Positions 52,642-60,406 of a stretch of DNA of 64,000 bases are shown in pieces. The notes beneath the pieces were generated by a model. It was not told the origin of the DNA, made no database searches, and worked only from the letters and a program-made list of their open reading frames with translations. The stretch is from Thermodesulfovibrionales bacterium (GTDB lineage: Bacteria; Nitrospirota; Thermodesulfovibrionia; Thermodesulfovibrionales; Dissulfurispiraceae), in contig JAGUWD010000002.1 in the NCBI GenBank assembly GCA_020062545.1, forward strand, positions 1 through 64,000, given 5' to 3'. The stretch's first letter is position 1. Each line of letters starts with the position of its first letter. The position numbers and the translations under genes were made by a program.

Positions 52642-52966
52642 AAATCACCTTCCCATCCTTCAGTTGATATGCCGTTCCGAGCCTTGTGCCTTCACCGCTC
52701 AACCTCTTGTCTGTCACCTTTTGCACCTTTATCTCCTTGCCCTTTTTTGTGATTACTTCTACTTTCCCGTCAGCAGTCTTTTTCGTTATTGTCATCTCAG
52801 ATTTCGGATCAAGCATATCGAGCATGTTATAAGCCATAAAAAGCGCTATCATCATGCTTACGATAAAGACAACGCTCGCATCAAAAAGATTAGCAACGCC
52901 TGCTATCGGGTCTTCAAGAGGTTCGTCATATTTTTCAAATCGCCTGTGTCTCTTCAAAAATCTCAT
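52628..52966 (-). CDS. DUF2149 protein, ExbD-like
   Basis: A 112-residue protein: short cytoplasmic N-terminus, one transmembrane helix (about 26-50, NLFDASVVFIVSMMIALFMA) with an Asp at its start, and a periplasmic tail (EMTITKKTADGKVEVITKKG). The Asp position recalls the proton-path Asp of ExbD/TolR. It overlaps exbB by 32 bp and cobN by 14 bp. DUF2149 genes recur beside CobN and TolQ-like genes as I recall, so it probably replaces ExbD in this complex. Confidence 0.8.
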   Translation of the reverse strand: MRFLKRHRRFEKYDEPLEDPIAGVANLFDASVVFIVSMMIALFMAYNMLDMLDPKSEMTITKKTADGKVEVITKKGKEIKVQKVTDKRLSGEGTRLGTAYQLKDGKVIYVPE

Positions 52967-53546
52967 CCTCTACCTCCACTTCTGACTTTTGACTTCTGAT
53001 TTTTGACTCACGGAGAATCAGTTCCGTGAGATACTCCATCTCCCTCATATCTGCTCTTACCCATTTCTCTTTGATGAGGGAGACCATGTAGGCGACAACG
53101 CTGCATGCAAGACCAACAACAACGGTTGTGAAAGCAGTTACCATGCTGCCTGCCATCTTTGGCATATCTCCCTGTGCAAGGGAAGACAGGGAAATGCCCA
53201 TTGGTATGAGTGTCCCCATTAATCCGAGGGCTGGCCCGACCCTTATAACAAATCTTATCCTGTCAAGGGATTTGATGAGGCCGAGTTCGGCATCCTGAAG
53301 GAGCCTTTCAAGATTAATATCAATATTGCCATTGGCTGTCGGCAATAACGTTTCATGGTCGAGCATCCTTTTGTATCTTTCGACTGATGAATAATAACCG
53401 CGCCTCCTTTCAAGGTATTCCCTTAGAAAGCCGCCGAAATAGACAACAACCCATAATGTCAATGCTGTTAATCCTGCAACAACAGGGAACAGAAGAACAG
53501 AAGAAATAACATAGAGAAAAGTCTCAAGACCCGCAAGGATATTCAT
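52935..53546 (-). CDS. exbB: MotA/TolQ/ExbB proton channel protein
   Basis: A 203-residue protein with three transmembrane helices. The family core spans IRFVIRVGPALGLMGTLIPM, GDMPKMAGSMVTAFTTVVVG and LACSVVAYMVSLIKEKW. It should couple proton flow to movement of a periplasmic partner: TonB, or the CobN-like protein through DUF2149. Coupled to both neighbours by overlaps. The C-terminal ESKIRSQKSEVEVED is encoded by heptamers. Confidence 0.92.
   Translation of the reverse strand: MNILAGLETFLYVISSVLLFPVVAGLTALTLWVVVYFGGFLREYLERRRGYYSSVERYKRMLDHETLLPTANGNIDINLERLLQDAELGLIKSLDRIRFVIRVGPALGLMGTLIPMGISLSSLAQGDMPKMAGSMVTAFTTVVVGLACSVVAYMVSLIKEKWVRADMREMEYLTELILRESKIRSQKSEVEVEDEIFEETQAI
52980..53007. 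repeat. Heptamer array at the exbB 3' end
   Basis: Units TTCTGAC, TTTTGAC, TTCTGAT, TTTTGAC, in frame. Confidence 0.85.
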
Positions 53547-54289
53547 TTTTTAGCCTCCTGTTTTTTATTTATAAGATAGCCGACAATTAGAGCCGCAAAA
53601 AGCAATGCAAATACTCCGATGCCATGATTAATATCAATATTGCCGCCCTCTGCAATGAATGACTGATACATAACCTTTGCCTCTTCTATCTTTGCGGGAA
53701 GGAATAAAGAAGCGATGAAATAAAGGCCTATTGCAATCATGCCGAGACCAAGCCCGATCTTTTGAGTGACAAGTAACAAGTAACGAGTAACGAGTTTTAA
53801 GGAAAAATAAATACCTAATGACAATAAAATAAAAGCAATCCCCAAACCGAGACCAACCAGTGCCGATGGCAGTTTGATTACATTTAACGCCGCCCATGTA
53901 GAAAATGTCATGGCAGTAAGACAGACAGGGCAGGGAATCAATAAAAGTAAAGAGTTTAGAGTTGAGAGTTCAGAGTTATTAATTTTGGAATTTTGAATCT
54001 TGAATTTCGGTTTTGTCTGTCTTCTTAATAAGAGAATTCCCCATGCAATCATACCTGCTGCCATCAATGCGTGGATATACGGGCCTTTTCTCAGAACAGG
54101 CTCAAGCATCTTCATCAGTTGTTCCGAGAGGATTGCAATCACAACAAACAGGACAACATACATAGAAAGGGTTAGAAATATCCCCTTCCATTTAATTTTG
54201 CTAAAGCCAAGCCCAAAGCCGACCTTTACAGCAAATATGCCGAGGCTGAAAAGCATACCGCCCATCCATAAAACAATGCTTAAATCCAT
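53543..54289 (-). CDS. DUF2162 membrane protein
   Basis: A 248-residue protein with about seven transmembrane helices. Start at 54289 (MDLSIVLWMGGMLFSLGIFA), with GAGGTGATA 3 nt before. A CPVC pair lies in a membrane segment (LLLIPCPVCLTAMTFS), preceded by a repeat-encoded loop (KFKIQNSKINNSELSTLN); a second repeat array encodes KLVTRYLLLVTQK. The family is annotated as a putative transporter and accompanies CobN and ExbB genes. It may move the metal or tetrapyrrole, or relay thiol redox through CPVC. Confidence 0.75.
   Translation of the reverse strand: MDLSIVLWMGGMLFSLGIFAVKVGFGLGFSKIKWKGIFLTLSMYVVLFVVIAILSEQLMKMLEPVLRKGPYIHALMAAGMIAWGILLLRRQTKPKFKIQNSKINNSELSTLNSLLLLIPCPVCLTAMTFSTWAALNVIKLPSALVGLGLGIAFILLSLGIYFSLKLVTRYLLLVTQKIGLGLGMIAIGLYFIASLFLPAKIEEAKVMYQSFIAEGGNIDINHGIGVFALLFAALIVGYLINKKQEAKK
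53764..53795. repeat. Heptamer array inside the DUF2162 gene (3' part)
   Basis: Units GAGTGAC, AAGTAAC, AAGTAAC, GAGTAAC, GAGTTTT, in frame. Confidence 0.9.
53950..54010. repeat. Heptamer then octamer array inside the DUF2162 gene
   Basis: Units AAGAGTT, TAGAGTT, GAGAGTT, CAGAGTT followed by AATTTTGG, AATTTTGA and shorter AATCTTGA-like copies; two families side by side, in frame, before the CPVC segment. Confidence 0.85.
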
Positions 54290-54344
54290 ATCTATCACCT
54301 CGCTGTTCAATTTTTGTAGCCATTCAACTTCGATTTACTGCCGG

Positions 54345-55118
54345 CTACTCAAGCCTAAACCTTACCGGCAGCACTGCCCTGCACGCCACCGAATGCCCAT
54401 TTAATTTCGCAGGTCTGAAGGTAGATGCCTTTACAGCATCAATCGCCGCCTCATCAAAGCCATGCCCTGCCTTTTCAACTATCTCCACACTTACAAGTCT
54501 TCCATGCTCATTAATGAAAAGCCTTAAAACCACCTTTCCCTCTCTGCCAAGCCTTCTGGCCAGACGGGGATATTCAGGCATTACCCTTTTTGCAAATGAT
54601 GGGGCATTATCCGAGCCGAATTCAGCCTCCGCTGTCGCCTTTGATGCCCCAATCCTCCCTGTATCTTCGCCCTCTTTGATACCAGATGGCGTAGAAACAC
54701 GGGCAGTCTTTTGCCCCCCGGCAAAATACCTCACAGCAGCGATAACCGAGGCCGGATTATCAACCGGTGGAGTTTTTGTGAATTCCCGGCTTTCAGCTAT
54801 TTTCTCATCATCCGGATTTTGCTCCGGTTTCTGCTCATAAGATGCAGGATGCGCGGTATCAGAGCTTTGCTTTTTGATGCCAGATGTAATCTCCGGCTTC
54901 TTATGATCAGACATAATCGTCCTGCGCACTGCGTTCTTGCTGTTTACATTTGCGGACTCTTTCCAGCCTATTTCTTTTAGCTCCACTGTAAAGACCGTCT
55001 CACTTTCATATCCTGTTATGGAAAAGGCAAGCGCTATCGCAGCCGCATGAAATAGCAGCGAAACAAATAGCGGAATTTTCTGCCGGGCTAAAACCTCAAT
55101 GTCAGTTCCCCGAAACAT
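54345..55118 (-). CDS. tonB: TonB energy-transducing protein
   Basis: A 257-residue protein: N-terminal anchor (about 14-36, IPLFVSLLFHAAAIALAFSI), a long Pro/Lys/Glu linker and the TonB_C domain (about 175-257, MPEYPRLARRLGREGKVVLR, then AGHGFDEAAIDAVKASTFRP). It carries energy from ExbB to the receptor encoded upstream, whose gene it overlaps by 31 bp. Confidence 0.93.
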   Translation of the reverse strand: MFRGTDIEVLARQKIPLFVSLLFHAAAIALAFSITGYESETVFTVELKEIGWKESANVNSKNAVRRTIMSDHKKPEITSGIKKQSSDTAHPASYEQKPEQNPDDEKIAESREFTKTPPVDNPASVIAAVRYFAGGQKTARVSTPSGIKEGEDTGRIGASKATAEAEFGSDNAPSFAKRVMPEYPRLARRLGREGKVVLRLFINEHGRLVSVEIVEKAGHGFDEAAIDAVKASTFRPAKLNGHSVACRAVLPVRFRLE

Positions 55119-57289
55119 GACCTCCCCGGAGTTTTGTAATATGCAAAATACTGCCGGTCAAGAATATTATCCACTGAAAACGAAAGAGTTGCCGCCTTTG
55201 TGATCTTATACGAAATTTTTGAATTCAAAGCGAAGTAAGGGTCATAGGATGTCCAGACGCCGTTGACCACATCCGAATTGTTGTCGTTTGAATAACGCTT
55301 GCCGACATAATTTCCGGTTAGCGAGATAAAAACCGGACCTTTTTCAAACTCACCGCCTATGTTGAAAATATGTTTAGGCATGTACGTCATCCTCTTGCCG
55401 ACCGAGGCCGGGCTCGCACTATTCTCCTTTATTCTGGCATCGGTAAAAGTTCCGTTGGTAAAGAGTCTCAGCCGGTCGATTTTCTGCTCCAGTTCAATAA
55501 CTACACCTTTACTTTCCGCTTTTCCGGTATTGATGTAGTCCTGCTGAGTCGCGGAAACAGTCTTCCGGTAAATCATTTCTTTAATATAATTCTCAAAATA
55601 TGTTGCCTTAGCCTTCGCGCCAGTCCATAACCCCTGCTCAACTCCGAGGTCCCACGAAATAACGGTTTCGGGTTTTAGATTCGGGTTGCCATTATATGTA
55701 ACACCAGTTGAAGACAGCCATGTGCGGTATAACTCATAAATTGTAGGCGCCCTGAAGGCCTTGCCCACCGACGAACGTATTGATGTCTTATCGAATGGTT
55801 TATAGACAAGCGCGAACTTTGGACTCAACGACGAAGCAGAACGTGGATCATAGTTTTTTGGATATCCGGCAGTCCCAACCGAATTTGCATAACCGTCCTC
55901 TGTTTTCCACCAATCCTGCCTCAGTCCCATATAGGCGGTCAGGTTGTTGAGAATCATTATCTCATCCTGAGCAAAAAGCGAATAAGTGGAATCTTTTCCG
56001 CCGGCAGTATAGGTGAGATTCGTTCTCGATGTTTCATCTTTCCAGTTGGTCAGATTATATTCCTCATTATCCGCCTTGCCGGATTTGAAAGAACCGCCAA
56101 TAGTGAATACCTGATTATTAAAAACCGGGAACGTGACTTGCAAATCGGCATAATAGTTCTGTGATGGCGTACTGGACACTTTGCCGGGTCCACCTGAAAT
56201 CGTAGCATAGGGAGCGGATGAATTAGGGGTTGTGTACCAGTTCTTATACATATCGTTCAAGCCGGCATTCAATTTTGTCTTGATATTTCCTATTTCGGTC
56301 TCGAAGCTTACGACATAGGTATTTATTTCAGTGCCTCCGTTGCCGCTTACAAAAGAGTTTTCACGGACAGTTCCATACGAATAGACCGGTTGTCCTGCGG
56401 CATTGCGCAGATAGGTATGCGGATCATCGCGATTATATTCATTACGAGTTCGTCCAAAGGATGTCGTTAATTTAGTTGTCTTGGAAAAATCATAGCCCGC
56501 TTTAATAGTCATTGTATCGTCCCACCATCTGTTGTCGCCTTTATCTCCGATTATGTATCGTTTTGCGCCTTTATTATCAGTCGTTTCAGACCAGCCGGTT
56601 ATTCCCGCAGTTGGTTTGGAACTCTGTACATTCAAGTCGGTGGGGAAGCCGCTTGTCCCTTGATAGCCGTAGCCTACAAAGAAGCTGAATGAATCTTTAA
56701 TTTTATCGCCATAATAAAGCGATAACCTTTTCAGGTCATCCATCGCTTCTCCCCGATTCCAGCTTGAACCATAACCGGCTTTAGAAATGAACTCCCTCTT
56801 CTCAGGCATTTTCGTAATAATATTTACGACACCGCCCATGGCATAGCCGCCATACAGGCTCGAAAAAGGCCCCTCAACTATTTCTATCCTCTCTATATCA
56901 CCGGCAGCCATTCCCCATGTCACATTACCAGTATATGCGTTGTTCAGAGGCATACCATCTTTCATTATCAGAGTCCTGTTAGCGCCGGGGATGCCGCGCA
57001 GGGAAATATTTGCAAGAGTATCCATGAGCCCTTTGCCGCGGCGGTTAAAAACACCCGGTGTTGTGTTCAGAGCCTCATCAATCGTCCTGATATTTCTTTT
57101 TTCCATCTCTTTTTGGGTCACAATATGCACATCGCCCGGTGCAGTTTCTAATTCTTTCTCTGTCCTTGTTGCTGTAACCACAATCTCTTCCAGTTTTGTC
57201 TCTTTCTCTTCTGCCAATGCCGTTGCAATATCTGTCAGTAAACCAATACAACCAATTAAACTAATAAGAACAATTAAATATTTTCTCAT
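55088..57289 (-). CDS. TonB-dependent outer-membrane receptor
   Basis: A 733-residue receptor. Signal peptide (YLIVLISLIGCIGLLTDIAT), TonB box LEEIVVTATRTE, plug domain (TIDEALNTTPGVFNRRGKGL, IERIEIVEGPFSSLYGGYAM) and 22-strand barrel ending in LTLRF. The substrate is not evident; location with a CobN/HmuS-like chelatase suggests haem or a cobalamin precursor. Start at ATG 57289 with AGGAGG 8 nt upstream. Confidence 0.93.
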   Translation of the reverse strand: MRKYLIVLISLIGCIGLLTDIATALAEEKETKLEEIVVTATRTEKELETAPGDVHIVTQKEMEKRNIRTIDEALNTTPGVFNRRGKGLMDTLANISLRGIPGANRTLIMKDGMPLNNAYTGNVTWGMAAGDIERIEIVEGPFSSLYGGYAMGGVVNIITKMPEKREFISKAGYGSSWNRGEAMDDLKRLSLYYGDKIKDSFSFFVGYGYQGTSGFPTDLNVQSSKPTAGITGWSETTDNKGAKRYIIGDKGDNRWWDDTMTIKAGYDFSKTTKLTTSFGRTRNEYNRDDPHTYLRNAAGQPVYSYGTVRENSFVSGNGGTEINTYVVSFETEIGNIKTKLNAGLNDMYKNWYTTPNSSAPYATISGGPGKVSSTPSQNYYADLQVTFPVFNNQVFTIGGSFKSGKADNEEYNLTNWKDETSRTNLTYTAGGKDSTYSLFAQDEIMILNNLTAYMGLRQDWWKTEDGYANSVGTAGYPKNYDPRSASSLSPKFALVYKPFDKTSIRSSVGKAFRAPTIYELYRTWLSSTGVTYNGNPNLKPETVISWDLGVEQGLWTGAKAKATYFENYIKEMIYRKTVSATQQDYINTGKAESKGVVIELEQKIDRLRLFTNGTFTDARIKENSASPASVGKRMTYMPKHIFNIGGEFEKGPVFISLTGNYVGKRYSNDNNSDVVNGVWTSYDPYFALNSKISYKITKAATLSFSVDNILDRQYFAYYKTPGRSCFGELTLRF

Positions 57290-57382
57290 CAAACACCTCC
57301 TAAGATTTTTTCTATCACCTCCCTTCTTAGGAGAACTAAAACCTTCATGGCTTGATCCAAATATTCATGAAAAATGATTACT
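57290..57382 (-). promoter_or_regulatory. Leader of the TonB receptor gene with conserved hairpin
   Basis: Minus-strand order: GCCATGAAGGT, a short stem CTCCTAAGAAGGGAG, an A-rich stretch and the ribosome site AGGAGG. The same elements in the same order occur in the leader of the methyltransferase gene (58088-58273). The hairpin could control access to the ribosome site. Confidence 0.45.
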
Positions 57383-58087
57383 TCAAATGTTTCTCTCCCA
57401 CCAATACATACCTACATGTGCTGTGTCTTTTAGCCACATATGATCGCATTCAAAAACAAGCCTTGATTTTATTCCCTCGATTTCAAACGAACGAAGTCGC
57501 CTGCCTTTTATAAAAGACCAGTAATCGGTCATCTCATCGATGGTGTGATAAGCAAGTGAACTTTCTGTTTCATAGCATTTAGTAAATAGCATTGTGTAAT
57601 CTCCATATTGCCATTTAACTTTTATCTCTGGAGTGCCAAGCTCTGTAATAACAAATACATTTTTCGGGTTTGCATGGAATATCTTTTCAAGCGCCTGTTT
57701 GAAGCCCATTTCTGCCAAATGCAGACTGTTGCATGCCATAATGAGGTCATAACCCTTTAACTCAAAAGTAGGAATATCCTCCCACCTCCTACTATCAACA
57801 TCAATCCAGTCAATGCCCCTGCTGAACGCATTTTCATAAAGAAGGTTTCTCATTCCGGCTGAAGGCTCGATTGCTGTAATATCGCACCCGATAGCGCAAA
57901 GAGGCAGAGAGAGAATCCCATTTCCTGCTCCGATGTCAAGGACTTTCCAGCCAGGTTCAACCATTGTGGTAAGGACATCAATAATCCTGTTATGGTAATT
58001 GTTATGCTCCATCCAGCATTTATACCACTTTGCATAGCTGTCCCAGAACGAAACTGTAGCAGCCCTTTTACAAATAGTTTTTTCCAT
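57383..58087 (-). CDS. Class I SAM-dependent methyltransferase
   Basis: A 234-residue enzyme with motif I VLDIGAGNGILSLPL, ITAIEPSAGM and an ACNSLHLAE motif IV. Start at ATG 58087 because GGAGG lies 6 nt upstream; the open frame to 58321 is the leader RNA. The substrate is unknown; in this operon a tetrapyrrole or peptide ligand is conceivable. The C-terminal HMWLKDTAHVGMYWWERN is distinctive. Confidence 0.85.
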   Translation of the reverse strand: MEKTICKRAATVSFWDSYAKWYKCWMEHNNYHNRIIDVLTTMVEPGWKVLDIGAGNGILSLPLCAIGCDITAIEPSAGMRNLLYENAFSRGIDWIDVDSRRWEDIPTFELKGYDLIMACNSLHLAEMGFKQALEKIFHANPKNVFVITELGTPEIKVKWQYGDYTMLFTKCYETESSLAYHTIDEMTDYWSFIKGRRLRSFEIEGIKSRLVFECDHMWLKDTAHVGMYWWERNI

Positions 58088-58273
58088 AAATCCTCCAAAA
58101 AGTTTTATCTTCTTCCTTCTTGGAAGATATGGCTGACCTTCGTGGCTGGATATTACTGATAAATTGCCAAACAAAAAAGCCATGAAACCTGCGCCTTCAT
58201 AGCGCAAGACCTTCATGGCCTTGATTTCTTTAATATAAATTAAAACTAATCCCTGAACTTCGAGTTCAGGATT
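58088..58273 (-). promoter_or_regulatory. Structured leader / attenuator before the methyltransferase gene
   Basis: On the minus strand the transcript would begin with CCTGAACT/AGTTCAGG (58252-58270). Then comes a long stem GCCATGAA/TTCATGGC (58179-58219) with inner TGCGC/GCGCA, followed at once by TTTTTTG, a complete intrinsic terminator inside the leader. Next are GCCACGAAGGTC and the hairpin CTTCC-AAGAA-GGAAG before the ribosome site. A terminator in a 186-nt leader implies attenuation. The ligand or signal is unknown. Confidence 0.6.
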
Positions 58274-58279
58274 TTTAGA

Positions 58280-58309
58280 AATATACATAAGTGCTATTTT
58301 ATTTGTCAA
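58280..58309 (-). promoter_or_regulatory. Promoter of the methyltransferase / TonB receptor operon
   Basis: Minus-strand TTGACA at 58304-58309 and TATATT at 58280-58285, spacer 18 bp, overlapping the end of the cbiN-like gene. Confidence 0.65.
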
Positions 58310-58317
58310 ATTATTTC

Positions 58318-58668
58318 TCAAACCAACTGCTCTTTCTTAACCTCTGATTTCTGTTCCCTGCTGATTTTTGGCGCTTTTTCAACCATAAGTATTCTCCAGT
58401 AATATCCGCCGATAAACCCGCCAATTGTACCTGCAAGGAGGAAGACAAAAAGAAGCAGATCGCCTTGATCGGTATTTATCAATGGCTCCCTCGCTTCTCT
58501 ACCATGCTCCTTTGCGTATTTTTCGACCACAGATTCATCTACGCCTGACCATTTCCCTTCTTCCGCGGATACGACAGAAATAAGTGGCAGACAGATAGTT
58601 AACGAGAAGATAATTAAAAGCACTGCTCCATAATTTTTTATTTTGCATTTTTCTTTTTGCATCTTCAT
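58318..58668 (-). CDS. CbiN-like cobalt transporter small subunit
   Basis: A 116-residue protein with two transmembrane helices (about 13-34 and 72-94) around a periplasmic loop (EGKWSGVDESVVEKYAKEHG). The second helix (DLLLFVFLLAGTIGGFIGGY) resembles the CbiN C-terminal helix. Its start overlaps cbiM by 4 nt. CbiN assists metal loading of CbiM. Confidence 0.7.
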   Translation of the reverse strand: MKMQKEKCKIKNYGAVLLIIFSLTICLPLISVVSAEEGKWSGVDESVVEKYAKEHGREAREPLINTDQGDLLLFVFLLAGTIGGFIGGYYWRILMVEKAPKISREQKSEVKKEQLV

Positions 58669-59429
58669 GCCCTTACCTCCTCCGGTTTTATTACATGCAT
58701 CTTTACAAGAAGGTCTGGACGCTTTTTATAAAGCAGTACAACCATCCCTGCTGTCATTGCACCTTCAAGTATTCCCAGTGGAAGCTGGGTCGGAATGAAG
58801 GCGATTAGTATTTTTGAAAACAAAGGCATAAATGGCGAATCACCCCTTATGCCTGAGGCAAGCTCAACAGATGTGGTCAGGTATGTTGCCCAGTCTGCAA
58901 AGAGACCTGCCAGAAATCCCGACACCGCCATGTTTATTTTCACCGACCGCAATGCCTTAAATGTTAGAAATCCTGCAAATGATCCCATCACGCCCATTGA
59001 AACTATATCAGCGCCCCATGTGCTTAAACCTCCGTGGGCAAGAAAAAGTGCCTGAATAAGGAGGGCCACTGCTGTAATCAATATGCTAATTGCCGGACCA
59101 ACGAGAATCCCTGATATTCCGGTTCCACAGGGATGGGAACATGTGCCTGCCGTAGGCACAGGGATGGGCATACATGAGATGATGAATACAACTGCTGCCA
59201 TCAATCCAACGAGGGGTTTGAATGACAGGTCAATTGATGATAGTTTCTTGAGCTTATACAAGCCCCATACTACAAATGGCGCTGCTATAACAGACCAGAA
59301 GGCTGCCCAGTTAAGCGGTAGTATTCCTTCTGAGATATGCATGGCATATGCGTTATTAGCAGACAGCAGATAACCAAACAAAATAAAAACGAAAAACTGA
59401 AATTTTGTTTTTAGATCTTTAACTTTCAT
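58665..59429 (-). CDS. cbiM: Cobalt ECF transporter S component CbiM
   Basis: A 254-residue protein. MHISEGILP, the metal-binding N-terminus of mature CbiM, follows a predicted signal peptide (about 1-29, ending ANNAYA), so processing would expose Met-His as in studied homologues. Further CbiM motifs are GMGAGTCSHPCGTG-like (TAGTCSHPCGTGISG) and AHGGLSTWGADIVSMG. With CbiN, CbiQ and CbiO (63013-64000) it imports Co(II). Confidence 0.93.
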   Translation of the reverse strand: MKVKDLKTKFQFFVFILFGYLLSANNAYAMHISEGILPLNWAAFWSVIAAPFVVWGLYKLKKLSSIDLSFKPLVGLMAAVVFIISCMPIPVPTAGTCSHPCGTGISGILVGPAISILITAVALLIQALFLAHGGLSTWGADIVSMGVMGSFAGFLTFKALRSVKINMAVSGFLAGLFADWATYLTTSVELASGIRGDSPFMPLFSKILIAFIPTQLPLGILEGAMTAGMVVLLYKKRPDLLVKMHVIKPEEVRA

Positions 59430-59444
59430 AATAGTTTCCTCCTT

Positions 59445-60248
59445 TTAAAATCTCAATGCCATACCGGCAAGGATTGTGGTATCGGTTTCAGGTTTGTTAA
59501 GTCCGCCCTTTACTCCCACATCAATATCAAGATTCTCTGTGATCGAATAAATCAGCCCGCCGAGGATAAATGCAGGGTGTGTATTTGAGGTTCTGTCAGA
59601 ATTCCTCTCCATTCCAATATTTGCCACTACCTTCAGGTCTTTTACGACCTCCACCTCAGATGCGAGGGAAACATGCCATATCCCTTTCCTGTTAGCCTCT
59701 TTGTCTGCCTGAAGTTTGTATTCATTGTGGGTATAACCAATGTTGAGGTGAAATGCCCACGGCTCTATTTTTTTTGTTGTAATAAATACAAGGCCATACG
59801 ATGCCCTGCCATTGCCGAGACCTTTATTTTCATCCCCTGTCGGAAGTGTAATGCCGGGTTTAAGGGCAAAACTCAGACCATTTTGTTCAAAAACCCTCCA
59901 TTTGGCCTCCAGCGAAATGTCCGATATTCCGTCTACATCCGACTCAACTGTCCCGCCCTTCTTGACCTTGTTCCACTGATATGGAAGACCTAAAACTATG
60001 TCCAAATTGTCCGTGATACCATATGACAGTACCGTCGATAGTTTTCCACCTGTTGTCTTCTCTGTTACATGTTCTCCAGCGTCTTCATCAAAAACCCTCT
60101 CTTTGTCATAAGTAAACTCGCTGTTGACCTCAAGCTGGAATTTCCCCTTACCCTGTGTGCCCGTGTCATCCGTTACAAGGGGATGGGCAGCAAAGGCCAA
60201 CCCTGACCATAGCAATACAACAATCATTGTAATAATTCTTTTAAACAT
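59445..60248 (-). CDS. Outer-membrane beta-barrel protein (COG4313-like)
   Basis: A 267-residue exported barrel: signal peptide (TMIVVLLWSGLAFA), then amphipathic strands (FQLEVNSEFTYDKERVF, NLDIVLGLPYQW, ALKPGITLPTGDENKG) ending in GMALRF. It resembles the MetA-pathway/phenol-degradation porin group. Start at 60248 with AAGGAGG upstream. It lies between btuB-like and cbiM genes, so it may admit cobalt or a cobamide precursor. The 158-bp gap to the btuB-like stop has only a small AAGACC/GGTCTT stem. Confidence 0.75.
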   Translation of the reverse strand: MFKRIITMIVVLLWSGLAFAAHPLVTDDTGTQGKGKFQLEVNSEFTYDKERVFDEDAGEHVTEKTTGGKLSTVLSYGITDNLDIVLGLPYQWNKVKKGGTVESDVDGISDISLEAKWRVFEQNGLSFALKPGITLPTGDENKGLGNGRASYGLVFITTKKIEPWAFHLNIGYTHNEYKLQADKEANRKGIWHVSLASEVEVVKDLKVVANIGMERNSDRTSNTHPAFILGGLIYSITENLDIDVGVKGGLNKPETDTTILAGMALRF

Positions 60249-60406
60249 CTCTTTCCTCCTTAACTTAAGACCTGCTTTCCTGGTCTTGTTTTTTTCTAAA
60301 TCCATTCTGCTTTCCCAGCGCCTCAACAACAGCCTCATAAACTGCCTTACCAATCAATTCACCAATCCTGCTGTGTCCTCCTGTGTATGTAACTCTTGGC
60401 CATATT

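Noticed and set aside
58088-58321. N-terminal extension of the methyltransferase
   Set aside because: The stretch contains a terminator hairpin and follows a promoter, and a good ribosome site lies at the later ATG, so it is leader RNA rather than coding.
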